In this document: positions 35,108-48,854 of the stretch, piece by piece
Numbering within the stretch: position 1 is the first letter of the stretch
Layout of the letters: each line of letters opens with the position of its first letter
NCBI GenBank assembly: GCA_022497155.1
Contig: MU385710.1
Location: 1,674,001 to 1,738,000 of the forward strand
DNA length: 64,000 nucleotides
Direction: 5' to 3'
Origin: Whalleya microplaca
Lineage: Eukaryota; Ascomycota; Sordariomycetes; Xylariales; Xylariaceae
Position numbers and translations under genes: made by a program
Notes under the pieces: generated by a model
Told to the model about the DNA's origin: nothing
The model's database searches: none
The model's input: only the letters and a program-made list of their open reading frames with translations

Positions 35108-36478
35108 TTAAGAGCTGTAGTAGTAGTTCTCGTCGGGCGTGCGGCCGCGCAGGAACTGCGGCTCCGATCCGGGCACGTAGATGTCCTCGTACAGGATCTT
35201 CTGCGTCGTCTCCGGGACGGCCATGGCCTCGGCGATGGCGACCTCCTCGTTGACGTGCTTGCGGGCCTCCTTGTCGATGCTCTTCAGCTCGTCCTCGGTG
35301 CACACCTCCCAGTCGAGTATCTTCTGCTTAAGGCCGGCGATGGGGTCGTTGGTCGATCGCATGCGCTGGATCTCCTCTCGGGTTCGGTAGGTGGTGCCGG
35401 GGTCGGACATGGAGTGACCACCATATCTGTATGTGACGTACTCAAGGACGAGGGGTCCGTTCTCAGCAACAGTCCACTCCTTTCCGTACTTTACGGCGGC
35501 CTTAACGGCCAGGACATCCATGCCGTTTACCTTCAAACCAGGGATATATTGGCCACGCTTGTAGTAGTCGGTAAGAGCTGATGACCGAGCAGCAGCAGTA
35601 CCCATACCATATTTGTTGTCTAAGTAAGCAGGTTAGTACGCTCGATTCTGAGAGAAAATCGCCGAAAAAACAGGACTTACTCTCGCAGCCAAAAAGAGCA
35701 GGCAGGTTCCAGAGCTTAGCCATGTTGAAAGCCTCGAAAACCTGACCCTGGTTGCTGGCACCGTCACCGTACAGAATGACCGTGGCCGTCTTGCGGCCCA
35801 GGTACTTATGCGCAAAAGCGAGACCGGCACCAACGGGGACCTGAGCACCGACGATACCGTTGCCGCCATAGAAACCTTTCGTGAACATGTGCATAGAGCC
35901 ACCCTTGCCGTACGCGATACCTTCACGTCGGCCCAGGAGCTCACCAATGATAGATCGGACCGTGCCTCCGCGCATGAGGGCGAAACCGTGGCATCGGTAA
36001 GCGGTGATGATATCGTCCTCCTTCGTCAGCGCATGTTCGATACCGACAGCTACGGCCTCTTGACCGGTGGACAGATGGCAGAAACCACGAATTTTCTTTT
36101 CCTTGTACAATCGGTCGGCGGCCATCTCCATTTGTCTGTAGCAGGATTAATCAGCAAACGGCGCCTCCCCCGAAACGCAATCGCAAATGCATACCGGACA
36201 ACGACCATGTCGTAGTATATTTTCTTAAGCTCCTTCTTCGTGACGTCTACGGTATATGAGGGAGGGTCGAGCTCGTAGGTCTCGAAGCTCTCGTCGCTAA
36301 GGGTAACTTGGAAGGGCTGGTCGTCGGCATCGGGAACGGCGCTCTTGTCAGCATGGGAGGATGCAGCGTTTGTGGTGACTGTTCTCATAGCTCCGACGAG
36401 AGGTCTGACGGGCCGGACAGCTCGAGCACGCGCCAGAGGCGCTACCGCCCTCGGAACTCGCAGCGCACGCGAGAACAT
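35108..36478 (-). CDS. PDA1: Pyruvate dehydrogenase E1 component subunit alpha, mitochondrial
   Basis: Thiamine-diphosphate-dependent E1 alpha subunit: decarboxylates pyruvate in the mitochondrial matrix as part of the pyruvate dehydrogenase complex. Three exons: 36195-36478, 35681-36135 and 35108-35619, giving about 416 aa. The N-terminus is Arg/Ala-rich without acids ([20 protein letters not shown]), a matrix-targeting sequence. The ThDP-binding motif starts at [20 protein letters not shown] and ends with NN across the last splice junction (GCESNNKYGMGT). The regulatory phosphorylation loop reads [16 protein letters not shown], so control by pyruvate dehydrogenase kinase is expected. Length and domain order match the yeast and mammalian proteins. 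Introns are 61 and 59 nt. Confidence 0.97.
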
Positions 36479-37793
36479 GGTGGTTGTGGGATATAACTAT
36501 TTAACGAAACGAATAAGACTGCAGAGGAGAAAAGAGGTCCGAGGTAGTCACAGATCAATCAATTGAGAGGTGACTGAGAGCTTCAATGGCAGCAGACAGT
36601 GAAGATATTCAGGAAGAGAGAGGGTTGGAGAGCTCCGGACCAGAAAGTCACTCAAAAATTCAACGTTGGGATTTTCACCCGGCTTTTTCCTTGCAGATTG
36701 CGGATTGTTGGAGGGTCCCATCAATCGTCTTAGGTAAGCAAGTAAGCTCGTCTCAGCACCTGCACTGAGCGCTCGCGCCAGCTGAGCTCCGATCCGGGCC
36801 ACGCTAGTCCCCTACAGGCCGCCCTACATGCTATGTACATAGGCGGGTAGGAGGTACCTGTGGATAAGCCTTGTTGAGCTGGTATCTGTAGGTGGCATGT
36901 ACGCAGTAGGTACGCCTTATCTCTCGTTACACGGGGACGGAGTAATAAAGACACCAATAGAGAGCTGCCATGAAGAAAAGGCATTTCCTTCGTCATTCTT
37001 CATATACACATACATACCTAATGTATAGAGTTTACATATGGAGTTTATGCAAGATATGCAATAAAGCTCGGACATGCTCTCTCCTATTTCCCTGCAGAGA
37101 ATCAAATCGTTCTCTGCATACTCCTTAGGTATCTCAACTATGTCTGATATTAAACCTCTATTGATTTGTCTAGCCATCCCGCTGTCCGGCCTTTCTATTG
37201 AAATCTCTAGTCAAACACTTATCTAAACATTCAAACAACTGAACATGTCTAAACATGGAAAGGCAGTGTGTAGGTATAAGATAAATTGCAAGGGCTGACT
37301 GGATATCAAACGCAACAATAAACCCGACGGAGTCTGTCCGCCCACTGTCCGGCCCGCCCTCCCGTCATATATTCTCAAAAAGTACATGGTGTCGTAAAAG
37401 GGGGTATTTCGTAAAGCCCAGGACATCGTCCAACAAACAGTCATCATAAAACAAGAAACGAAATAAATACAATCCAGCTTCGTCGACCCTGATCAAGAGT
37501 CGAACCATGTCAAATGCTCCATGGTCCACCCTAGAAGGTGGACAGGTAAATGCACCTTTACCCATATCTATGTTCGCCGCTCTGCGATGTAGGAAAGTGC
37601 ACATAGGTACTTGTATATGCTCTTTTGAACCTGTCCGTAATATCATGTATGCCCAGCTCTCGAGTCTCCAAATAGTGCGTCCTTGACGTACGTAGTCCTC
37701 GCTTCGTTTTTTTTTTTAAAGAACGCCATTACAAAACAAGTGACCGTGATATTCCAAATCCTACAAAGGAAATCAGAAACCGTCGGTCATATT
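36479..37793. other. Intergenic region, PDA1 promoter and VelC 3' flank
   Basis: About 1.3 kb with no supportable gene. Small frames on both strands overlap each other and show no motif. Confidence 0.55.
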
Positions 37794-39215
37794 TCAAGAT
37801 CTTCTCGCCCGTTTCGAGCGCCGTCCCGAAGAGCCGCCACCGTTGTCTTCGTCGTCCTCGTCGTCTTCCTCGCTCTCGTCGCGCGCATGGGTCCTCTCGT
37901 TCCCCTTCTTGATGGAGATTAGACACCCTTGCTCCTTGAGTCTCTTCGTCAGGGTCGTGCTCGCTCGCATTCCGGGGAAATCCTTCGCATTGTAGACCGT
38001 AAACACCTCACTCATGGCAATGGCGCAAACCGGCGTTCTTGAGCCGGGCTGCGAAAGCGGATCCAGGACCACCAGGCAAAACCGTAGTCGAAAAGTACCC
38101 GGCGTCCGGCACGAAAGATCCGGGAAACAGAAGAAGCATCCTTCCTCGTTATTCTCGTCCATACCCACGAAAGGAGACGCAACGAGCGTCCCCATCAATC
38201 TTCGCTGTTGGCGGTAGTCGTCCGGCATGGCCGAACAGTCCTGGTCGCCGGTCTCGTTCCATATCGTGCAGTGCATCACCGCGTATTGGAATTTCAGCCG
38301 AGCCCGGACTTCGTCTGGCGACGCATTCGGGTCTACGATGGAGACCTGGACGATGGGCGGAGGATCGATAACCCTGCGATCCCTCTCGCCAAATCCGCAG
38401 GATCTCGCGGCGACCGGCTGTTGGCGAACCCTGATCCTATACGTTGACGGGGGAGCAGCAGGGGCTCTCCTGGGCCCCGGCGCCTTGGCGGAGGCCTTGG
38501 TTTCACTTCTCGGCTCGTCGCTGAGGAGCTGCGATATTCTCATCCGCTCTGGCGCACGGGGTTCGGACTGAGGCGACCATCCCGGCCGAGAAGATGGCGC
38601 TATTTGGGGGGACAGCTCGATACGGGGGTCGTGGGCTTGGTGGCTTGAGGGATGTCTCAGAGGGTGGATTTCCGCGTAGCGATTTTGCCTGGCTGGCTCC
38701 CCCGGCGACGAATGTCGTACTGGTAACCTGGTACCTTGCTGGAAAGAGCTCGGCTCTCCAACTAGATGGCGTTGTCGATAATGGTCTGATAAGTCTTCGG
38801 ACCGGTCACTTGCCGTAGAAGAATGCGCAGGAGAAAGACGAGCAGGCATCTCTGCTGGTCGTCTGGCGTGGGTACTTATTGCCGCTGGATGGATTTCAGT
38901 GAGTGATACTGGCGGTTGCGGATTATGATGGACGGGCGGTGAAGCGGCGTACGGGTCCCGGTACGGGTTGTGTCTGTACGCTGCTGGATCCCGTCCATTC
39001 GGGAGGTCTTGGTTGGGATGGGAGCCAGAGACCAGGCTGGAGGGGGGAGGTAGACGTAAAATATGGCTCTGGTGGTGTTCTTGAGGATAGTATGGACTAT
39101 GCCGAGGAGCGTAAGGCTCGTGGGCCCAAGAGTCGGGTGGTCTAGCCATGGTGTCCACCATAGTATGACGAAAGAAGCTGCCGTGCGACGGAACCTCGAC
39201 AGCAGCAAACGACAT
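37794..39215 (-). CDS. velC: Velvet-family regulator with C-terminal velvet domain (VelC-like)
   Basis: Fungal transcriptional regulator with an NF-kappaB-like velvet fold, a family coordinating development with secondary metabolism. Single exon, 473 aa. Residues 1-250 are Pro/Ser/His-rich and disordered, with a short motif MRISQLLSDE at about 225-234. The velvet domain covers about 258-438: YRIRVRQQPVAARSCGFGER, VDPNASPDEVRARLKFQYAV, GTLVASPFVGMDENNEEGCF, TPGTFRLRFCLVVLDP and EVFTVYNAKDFPGM. The tail is an acidic run followed by basic residues (GRRSKRARR), a likely nuclear localisation signal. A C-terminal rather than N-terminal velvet domain points to VelC instead of VosA or VelB. ATG codons 18 and 22 residues further in are possible alternative starts. 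Confidence 0.9.
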   Translation of the reverse strand: MSFAAVEVPSHGSFFRHTMVDTMARPPDSWAHEPYAPRHSPYYPQEHHQSHILRLPPPSSLVSGSHPNQDLPNGRDPAAYRHNPYRDPYAASPPVHHNPQPPVSLTEIHPAAISTHARRPAEMPARLSPAHSSTASDRSEDLSDHYRQRHLVGEPSSFQQGTRLPVRHSSPGEPARQNRYAEIHPLRHPSSHQAHDPRIELSPQIAPSSRPGWSPQSEPRAPERMRISQLLSDEPRSETKASAKAPGPRRAPAAPPSTYRIRVRQQPVAARSCGFGERDRRVIDPPPIVQVSIVDPNASPDEVRARLKFQYAVMHCTIWNETGDQDCSAMPDDYRQQRRLMGTLVASPFVGMDENNEEGCFFCFPDLSCRTPGTFRLRFCLVVLDPLSQPGSRTPVCAIAMSEVFTVYNAKDFPGMRASTTLTKRLKEQGCLISIKKGNERTHARDESEEDDEDDEDNGGGSSGRRSKRARRS

Positions 39216-40170
39216 GAAGGAGGTAGCCGCGGATAATCAAACAGCTAGAGTTCTTAGCGGAGACTATATAGAATCAGCCTTGAAGTCAAATTACACCAGA
39301 GTGCAAGTTCAGATCCAGTCGTACTGTGTCAATGGTACTGACTACGCGGAAGCCAGTCCAAGTCGTTGCGTGATAGCTCAGATGGGCTGCATCAACAGAA
39401 AAAGCAAAGACAGCTGAGATAAATAAACGTCGGAAGAGGCGGCGGCGACTAAAAGCAGCGAATGAGATCTTGGAGCTGCCAAAACCGGTGAGTGAATAAG
39501 GCTCTAGTTGCGAACAAGCGATCCGGATAATGGGAAGCGGATATCTACATGTCGATGGTCGATGACGAGCGCATTGGGGAGGTTAGAGCAGGAGAGCCGG
39601 CTAGGAATATCCTTGCAACGAAAGTTCTCTATGCACGCAGTGCAACGTTCATAGTATTATACTATTCGAGTTCGCGATGTACGCCGTCCTGGCGTTGACG
39701 TGGTGGTTCGATGCGTATGAAAAGGCGTTTGGCCGTGTTTGGTGTTTAGTGTATAGTATATGGCACACCTCTACGCGACTAGCACGATACTGAAGTAAAG
39801 GATAGGGCAAGAGGAGGAGGGGCCACCAGTTTGTATGTATAGGATTCCGCTGACCGTTAGCTGAACCCTGACTTTGGATCGTTGATCATATCAGAGCCAG
39901 TGTATGCCAACCCTCATCTGCAAGCATTTTCTCTAGCACCCTTGGGAGGGATGACAACGGCAAAAGATGGGCAGCTAGACCCCTCACTCTAACTCCAGCT
40001 CAAGACTCGGTGCGCATAGGATTGTTCAAAGTACCGCATAGAGGCTCAATCCTGAGCCAGTGGGCGGGACAGAAATAGCAAGCTGGGTCTACTCGTCAGT
40101 ACGTAGTACGTACTAACGCGAACGCGATGATAAATGGGAAATTGGGGGTGGGAACGGCCGGCACATCTCA

Positions 40171-40201
<31 letters not shown>

Positions 40202-43200
40202 ATGTCGCATAGGTCCAGGACAATACAAGGAAGATTCCCAGGGCGGGCTAGTCCTAAACAGTTAGTTAGCAGCGGCATGGTTGCAGGAGTGGAACTGGAA
40301 GCGAGTTCCGCCGAGGGGTGAAAACCGAGTATTTGGGTCCTTTGGTCCCCTCTCTCAGCCCGCTGTCCTGGGGTCCGGGAGAGAACAGACGCGCACAAGC
40401 GTGCCTAGTGTCACCCACGGGCCACAGAGCTTTGAGATCATTCTGCTGCGATCTAGCGAGACTGGAGACATGGGGGGGTTGTCAAGGTGTCTGTGGCCAT
40501 ATCGAATGACCCCCTGGAGTAGTTCGTTCGGTCGGGGCGAGAACGGGACGAAGGGGACTCTGAACACTCCCGATTCAGCCACGGCTTCTTCCACATTCTT
40601 CCCCATTGCCGCCCACTGCTCCAACATAATAACCGTGCCGTCTCTACTCCACCAAGACTGGGAATGAGATGGGAATGGGCACGGGCTTTCGTGACAAAGC
40701 GCGTATACTACATAGTATGTAGTCGGTAGACACACTACCACGTATAGTGCTGTATATTGTATGTCGGTATGTAGTACCGTACCCTCACGGCCTTGGAAAA
40801 GTCTAAAAAACATTCACTGCTCCTATATGTAGGCGTACATCGCACCGCGGCTCGTCACATCATAGGTCGCTTGACCTTGGAACGATTAAGGCCGCCAGCA
40901 TGGCCATGCTTTACCCGCCCGGCCTGAATAGACGGAATAGACGTTGATCGACGACGTATTGCTTTTGCTTGACTGTTTGCCCAACGCCGTACATGAAGGC
41001 CTGCGCATTTCCGCCAGGATAGCTTCGGCATTGCGCCAATTCATGTATGGCGTCTGGGGGCTGCGAGATCCCAGGCCAAGCAATCGAATTACACAGCGTC
41101 TTCAGTCGTGAGACACATCAGAAGAGCAAGATCACGAAGCATATAATTAGTCCGCTCTGGAGATACCTACATATAACACCGCTAAAGCTGCAAGTCGCAG
41201 TCTACCTGGTTCCTTGTCATCGGCGAGCCGGGAATAAAGACCGATACATGGAAATCGACTGGCACCAAAGGCTCATTTTCGATCTGGCAGTTCTGGGTCA
41301 ACCTGGCGTACCAATTGGTGTCGTGATTTTCCCCGTCCTCGATGGTTGAAACCGGCCGAGTTCAATTGATGGAAACCAATCCTTTGTGCTGGGATGTACA
41401 CGGACCACAGGTTTGGACATCGTCGAGGCGCGCGGTGGGCTGGGTGGTACTATTCGGGCCAACTCAGTCTGGTACGCCAGTGATCACTGATCACTGATCA
41501 ACCATGTCATGTATGAGCTTGTGAGCCCGGAATTGGGCCTTGCACTTGCAATCTAACGTTAATGACGTTCCACGTACTCTCACGCTTTGGTAGAGAGGCG
41601 TAGATGGTTGCATTGCGAACCGCTGTCGCATTATGGTGGAGTCGAGCCCTTTGTTCTGCTTTTCAGAGATTCTCTAGCGCTTCCTTGAGGAACAAAAAGA
41701 ACTAAGCAAGCTGAAGAGATGGATGGATCAGTCGAGTCATGTCATCGCTAACATCTGATTCGACGGGTTAGACCTGGAAACTGGAAAAGCGTGTCGACCT
41801 TGTCACACTGTGAGCACGACACAATCCGGAATTCTGGGTTCACGGCTGAGTGCAATAATGCGAGGGTCTCCTTGTCTCGCCTACGTGCAGCATGTTGCAG
41901 GGCCTTAAATGGATCGCTGATTGCCTTATTAGTTGCCTAAGTGTTGGCCTCTGATCAATCAAGAAACGTCGTTGCATGATGCAGAGATGATTGCGTTGCA
42001 TCTAGCTTAGCAGGCATGTATTATAGTAAGGGTATGCCTCGGGTAAGGTCTTCACGAGGCCTCTGGCTTCATGTAAGTGCTATAAGCCGGTCAACTCCGA
42101 AACCACGTCTGAGTATAATCCTTTCGTTCGTCTCTTTGCTCTTGTTATTGTTCTCCCCTTCCCGAGAACATTCAGAGTGCAGTGAAGCGCATGGGCGGGC
42201 CTAAGCTTGTGCCAAGCAGTAGATTGGAGGGTTGATGGTCGGATGGGAAGGATCTTCTTGAGAAGATCAGCCCGGTGGGACGTCAACGCGCGATGCTACC
42301 CTGAATTCCGGGTTATCATCTGAACCATTTAGCACCCCAGACTGTGAAGTACGTATGTACAGGGGCCACATATGGCTTGCTACTGGTTCTATCCTGATTC
42401 AGCTAGTATAGTGACCAAAGAAAAAGGGAGAAGGTAAAAAGACGGTCCTCTATCGTTACATTACATTTATAGTCCCAAAATATTTACTCCAGCTTGTGTC
42501 TTTCTTTTTAGAACAGATGTCATGCTCACGTCCAAAAGCGGCCGAAGGACGACTCGCGTGGATTCTCATTCGTCAGCTCCTCCACCACGGACTGCATTCA
42601 AGCGAAGAATGTGCAGATTGTCTGGAGTCAAACATAGGAGTTCAAGGGATGGGAATTACCTGACGGGCGCTATCACCTATAGGGGCGGCTCCAAACAAGC
42701 CATGATGTTCAACGACGACCTCCTGCCATAATATTGTATTACAAGCTTATTGCTCGCTTATCCTATATTCTGGTTTTATTGTCTGATCTAATCTAGATAT
42801 ACTACAGCTTGACTTAAAAGTCGGTAACAGCTTACCGGGGATTTCGCATTCCACAACCGAACATCTAGGCGTAGCCTGTGTATTATTCGTGAAAAGGGCC
42901 TCTCACATACTTGTAGTATTGTGCAGGGTTCCAGTCGGAATGATACAGGTTCAGCACCTTCGAGGGAGATATGTTCACGTCGTTGTGCTCTACCGGAGTG
43001 CTTGGCTCGCCTAGAAGCAGCCATATCCGACACTCTGAGCTCCACTGATCACGATCAGGCAACTACAAAATACCTCCAACGATTTAACCTCGGGATTAGC
43101 ACCAATACTCTCACCCAGTTCTATCCCAGGCCTTAGCTGTCTGGATCCATAATTCGTCACCGCCTGCTGTATGGTTGTTATGGAACGGCAGTTCTCCTAA

Positions 43201-46200
43201 TGGATGATATTGAACCAAGTTGATAACGACTGGCCAGCCCCGATGAAGAAAACAAGGCATACGTGCGGGACTCCTTGGTCCCACGGACAATACTGCTTTG
43301 ATATACATGATGACAGGCTCGGCCATACTCCGATGCAGGCCGCCGTTCTGTGCCTACATACCGCCGGCCGATTGCAGGAGGATCGAATGTTCAGCTTTTG
43401 CCAAGACACGGCATGCTACTCGATATCACAGCTTGTACAAGAAGTTTACAGTCAATAAACACTTCAGAAGTCGTCCAACTGCAGGTTGTCGTTCCTGATT
43501 AGACGTCCCCAAGCCTCGGCAACTCAAGAGTGTGCATTGGCAAGCATCAGTTGGCGCGGTCCGGGAGCCCACGTATATTCCGACAGCTCTGTATAGGTGC
43601 TTCATTTCTGTGAGGATACTATTCGTGTCTTCAAGATACAATCAGTCCTATATGTGTGTACCAATATAAATCATACCAGCCAAGCCTATCATCTTCAAAG
43701 AACGGCATCCTTTACAAGGGAGGCATGATCACTCCAGGCATGTCAATCCGCCGAACCATTGAACAAAGCGGCGTTGCCGATCGTAAGGCAGTTCGCTCTT
43801 TTACATATTCTGACGACTGCGTGTGTTGTTCAGAACAATCCTCATCTTGAGAAGGATAAGGGTTAGCAAGTCTTGTCATTCTAGTAGCTGGAAATGGCAG
43901 CTGTCCTTCTTACGCCGTCAGTTGTTGGCATTGATCAATCGGGTAATCGCCTTAATTCCCGATTGGCAAGGATTCAAGCCTGGCGGTTCGTTTCGTTGCA
44001 GCAGCACACGTTTATTTGAAGTATCCTTCCTTATGTAGCTTAATGTCCTTGGACCCTCGAGTGGGCGGCGGCAGCCAAGCTTGCCCACGTACCTGGACGA
44101 GTATCAGCGAACCGAGCCAACGAACTCAGGCTAAATGTGTCTTGCTTATCAATCCCTGTCGCGGATCTGACAAGTCAGGGTCTATTAATTAGTTTGGAAT
44201 TAACAAACTGCTACCACGCATCCTTCATACCAATCAACGAAACCAACATACTTATACTGCAACATCATCGAAGGCTTCGATGCCACCCTCTTGATAAGTC
44301 CAGCTTGTTCCAAGGTTTGGAAAGTCTGGTTCCAATAACTTGTCTTTCCCTCAAACCCGCAGTATGTCTCATTTACCGCAAGTAGAGAAATGACACCGGC
44401 TCTCACTGGCTACAGTATTGCTTGAGACTGCATCATGCTTTCCCCGGACTCATCTATCAGTCGGTCTCTCGACTTGTATTCCTATTTGTTAGGTTTCGGT
44501 GGAAATGACTGAGCACTGACTAGTCTATAGTAACAATGAAGTCTTCACAAACTCACAGTCGAAATGACTTGTCACTTATCATACGGTGGTTGCCAGAATG
44601 GCTGACACACTGCTTAGTAGAAGAACACCTATGGCGATCAGTAGGGTACGGTTTTAATCTCCAGAATGTGATTTGCAGCTGCGCAAGCCAGCCAGCCACG
44701 TTGTCGTCGTCCTGGCCGTTTCCCAATCCTGCAAGTCTTGCGAGAGGAGCATCGCGGCTAGGCAAACAAACACGAGCGTTGCCTGGCATCGGAGATTATT
44801 ACAGATTGGGACGTATTTGATCTTGGATTACGATCCAATACTGTTGGGCAGCCAATACAACAAATATTAGCTATCATGTCTCATACAGCATACATCCACC
44901 ATCCGCCATCGTGAAACTGCGGCTACTTCCCCAAGGCGGCTAGCTTTAGGGTGTTCTCCCGCACATATTCACGACCAGAAACAGATATTTGGTCCTTTGG
45001 TATTATGAGGGAAAATCGTATTCAAATATTTCAAACCATGAGGAAATGGCTTTGTTATTGACTTGACCCTAGCCGGTTTCATGCAATCGACGGATTTACG
45101 AACAGCCTCGGACCAGAATTTAAATGTATCGTTCATTTCAACGTTTGTAGATCAGTGGATGATCTGAGCGGAATCGTATACCGAATATGCCGGCAGTATA
45201 CCGGCCTGTTGCCGGGGCCGCTGCAGACAAAGCGGAAGAAAGCGTCCCAAAAGCTATTGCCGTGCCCACTCCTACAACATATAGGTATTCCTTTCGTTGC
45301 CTAAAGTACAGCTGAACCCTGGTCACTTGTGAGTCAGGGTAAAGCCCACGAGGTGCCCTTACCATCTACGTAATCGTTAGCTGCGTCAATCTGCAGTTTT
45401 GATATTACCTTACAGAATGGCATGCCTTGGCGCAACTAGCTCTTCGCTTCAGCATCGTGTCGGGCTGTTTCTCTCACAGGCAGTGGCGCCCAGTCATGTG
45501 CATGCGCCACATTCTGAACTCTCCCAGAGGAAGCAATTCCCAAGACCGGGAATTGGTCACATCTTGCTCGTCTCATGTATATCTGCCGATCAGCCGGGCC
45601 TCTGAAACCTATGGCCCGAGGGACGTTCCCTTTCTGACGTACCTTTATGCAGTCTTGCGTGTGTATGGAACATTCTGGGCTTTGCAGCTAACCAATGGAC
45701 TTGTCTGTAAGATCTGACATATCATTTCATAGCATTCGGGAAATGGCAGGCTAGTTACCAATACCAAATATTCATAGCTCCAGCGTTCCATTCCTTATAG
45801 GACTATATTCGTCGCCATAGCTTCATTTACTATGCTTCTGAGTCAATGTTTTACCCCTATCAAAAAACTTGGATGTTCGTTGTGTATAGCTGTAGGCTCT
45901 AACCACGCTGTATACAGGACATAGAAGCCTGCGGGTGATATGACTCAAAAAGGCGGCCGTAATGAACCGGAATGGACTATCTACACAATGAATAGAGTAT
46001 CTACCTTTGCTCCCGTTTACTCATTTTGGTTCTGGCCCTATAACTGATCTATAACTAATCTATACCAACCCCCTCTCTCGAGCATTGTGTTGTATATGCG
46101 CCAAGCCGGTGGAAGGCTTCATTCCTCTCCTATAAGAGAAAGACCAGCAACTGCCGGTTTCGGACGACGCCGGCCTCGTCAACTATACCTGTGTCGAAAA

Positions 46201-48854
46201 GCAAGCCAAGGCTCCGGTTGTACAGCCGCCTCATTTGATCCCGACTGCATACGACAATACCCCGGTTCCGCCTGAGACGTATCCCATTGCCGCTTGTTCA
46301 GGATATAGTGCGGCCGTCTGACGGGCCTTGTAACTTGAGGATTTCCTGATACTAGGATAGGTTGAATTGGACGTGTGGGTCCTGTCTCCCCTGGTTTATC
46401 TATTTAGACATATGTTGAGAATCGAGAAAACAGTCTGACGTGTTAGAAAGTCCATGGCATGGCATGACACTGCTCACCCAACGTCTCGAAAACAACTGGC
46501 TAACCATAGGATGAAGGCGGGCCAGGCAGTTCCTTTCATCATGCAAAGAGACAGAATTAAAATTGAAATCAGGACTCCTTGATTTCCTCCCTTGGCGTGA
46601 GATAATGTGTTGAAAGGAATGATATGGCTACGCGGGGAATTCGGCTTGGAAAACAATACAAAGTACCTACGACCAGGGAAATTAGTCTACGATTCTCTAC
46701 TGTACATTTTCATTGATTGACCGTAAGCACTCGGTAATCATAGTGAGAGACTCTTCCTCCGTCAAGTAAGGGGGTAGAGTGGCAGTCTGTCGACTCGAAT
46801 TGTGCAGTATGAACTGGGAATCTTCAGTCTTTTGAACAGATAGGCCGACTAGAGTAGATCGTGGGCGCATGTAATTAATTGTAGCTCTCGTGCGAAAAGA
46901 AGCAACCTATTAGCTACATGCTTTGTTGGTCGTATACAGAAAGAGTTACCCCTGAAAATCTTGGTGACTGCATGTCAGCCTGACTCATCCCAACTTGCTC
47001 CCCAGAAAAAGCCAAAGCACGAGGCCTACCAACCGTCTAGCTAGATAAGCCCTTCGGGAGTTACATTTTAGTGTTCCTATCCGGTGAAGAAGGAACATCC
47101 TTCAGCTCCTAGTTTTTAGCGTAATTATTGCCTAGCAACTAATCGTCCTATGAATATTTAGTTATTAGCAAGCTACACTTGTCAACGACGATTTCTAAGG
47201 GTAGGCTGAAAAACTCGGTATACGAGTTTCAGACTCGAGATCTGTATTTGATTCGAAAGGCACGCTGTATTCATACATTGCCATCATGTTTTTGCTCACG
47301 AAGCTTCCTTGGTGGAACTGAAGTCGGCTGAGCCAACGTTAGCTGGGCAGATGTTTGCCTCGTACAGCATGTCCCTAAATTGTACAGCGGATCAGTAATA
47401 GCTAAGTTTGTGAGCCAGTACATGCTTGTCTATCTGGTTTTCCCACCCTAAGCCCATGAGGCCTGGGTATGAGGGTATATCCCTAGCACTGGGTTCAGGA
47501 CTCGTAGATAAAATTCATGATGATATTATTGATAGCTTCACGACAAATCAGCAATAACTATAAAGAGAACGCATCGCTGCAAGGAGACTAGGGAAGGTTG
47601 ATCTACTAGGAACAAGAGCACTACCATTAAGCGAGCGACTTAATTCTGGTTCAGGTACCAGACTTGACAACATTAACCTAAAGGTGTTAAGTGCTTGCAT
47701 AGGTCGTGAAAAGTTCCTACAGACCGAGTAAATAGAATGCTATACTGTACAAGCATGCCTTTTAACTGTCCATACTGGCATCGCTATCTCATGAAGCAGG
47801 CGACGATATCAGCGACCATCGGATATACAACGATGAAATATTTCAGATGTCAACTCGACAATACCATGAAATATATCGCTAGTATTCGTCGACTGGAAAG
47901 GTGCAGATGTGATGTAACTCGATTGCGACCGGCAGCATCGTAGTCTTGTTGCCTGTGTAGGTTTGGCTCAGCTTCGCAAAGCCATCACCTATTCTCGAAA
48001 TAACATCCCCTTCCGAACCATTATCGTATGATTCTAGTAACTTCCTGCCTTGTATCGATATGACTGGTGGTTATACTGTTCACATGAGGATATAACGGTA
48101 ATCCATGCTATGTCATTTCTTAGGAGCTGCATTGAAAAGTATCATGCGTTGAGTTCCTAACTGGCATCTAGCTGATGTCGTAATAATCGTGTGAAGCTGC
48201 TGTGTAGCTGATGATCTATCAGTATCTATCGAGTAGAAGAACATGTAGACTGTCACCAATTACTGCATATATTTATTTTGGAAGCGTACTTATTCAAACC
48301 GGTAACACATACAGTAGCTTCTAGAAAGTCTACATAAATTTATCGGTGTAGTTGATATCTGGATAATGGGATCTGGGATCGGATCATCCCGGCAGTGGAA
48401 CATTTCGCGTTCAAATAAGGAAACCTAAAATGTAGAGCAGCCGGAGCAATTGAAGCGGAAGGAGGGCGATGATATCATGCTCGTCTGTGTGCTATTAACT
48501 TTGTTGGACAACTTGCGCAGACAATGTACGTTGTACGAGAAAAAGATGTTGCTGAGCTCAGAAATATCAGTGAAAGTAACCCCCTATGATCTGCATAGGT
48601 CCCTAATGTGGCGGGGACTAATGATTTCATGATTCGTTCAAGATCACGATTATGCCGACCTATGATGTAGTTGAACGTCAAGGAAGTTAATATAAAGCCT
48701 TTCAATACCATTACTGTATATTATTGTCCAAGACTTCTATTGTAATGTCAATCAATTTTCACGGTCAATTTTAACGATATTCGATCTCACCAAACTCTAC
48801 ACAATACGCATAGGTACCCCCAACGATCCAATCTCAACATTCAGCACCTCCATA
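39216..48854. other. Long gene-poor region
   Basis: About 9.6 kb with no frame I can support as a gene on either strand. The longest frames (up to ~150 codons, e.g. 40281-40813) overlap on both strands and lack domains. There is a heptamer tandem repeat at 40174-40201 and a TGATCAC triple near 41480. I recognise no transposase, reverse transcriptase or rRNA sequence. It could be an old, degenerate accessory segment or a true regulatory/structural desert. Confidence 0.5.
40174..40201. repeat. (GGAGACA)4 tandem repeat
   Basis: Four perfect head-to-tail copies of the heptamer GGAGACA in non-coding DNA. Confidence 0.9.

Noticed and set aside
34820..35581. 253-codon plus-strand frame
   Set aside because: Most of it is antisense to PDA1 exon 3, whose protein is unambiguous; no motif of its own.
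41470..41500. TGATCAC triple repeat considered as a CRISPR-like or operator array
   Set aside because: Only three overlapping short palindromic units with no spacers; a simple repeat. No CRISPR array is present in the window.
43960..43990. B-box-like sequence GGCTTGAATCC on the minus strand, possible tRNA
   Set aside because: No matching A box, anticodon arm or acceptor stem can be drawn around it.
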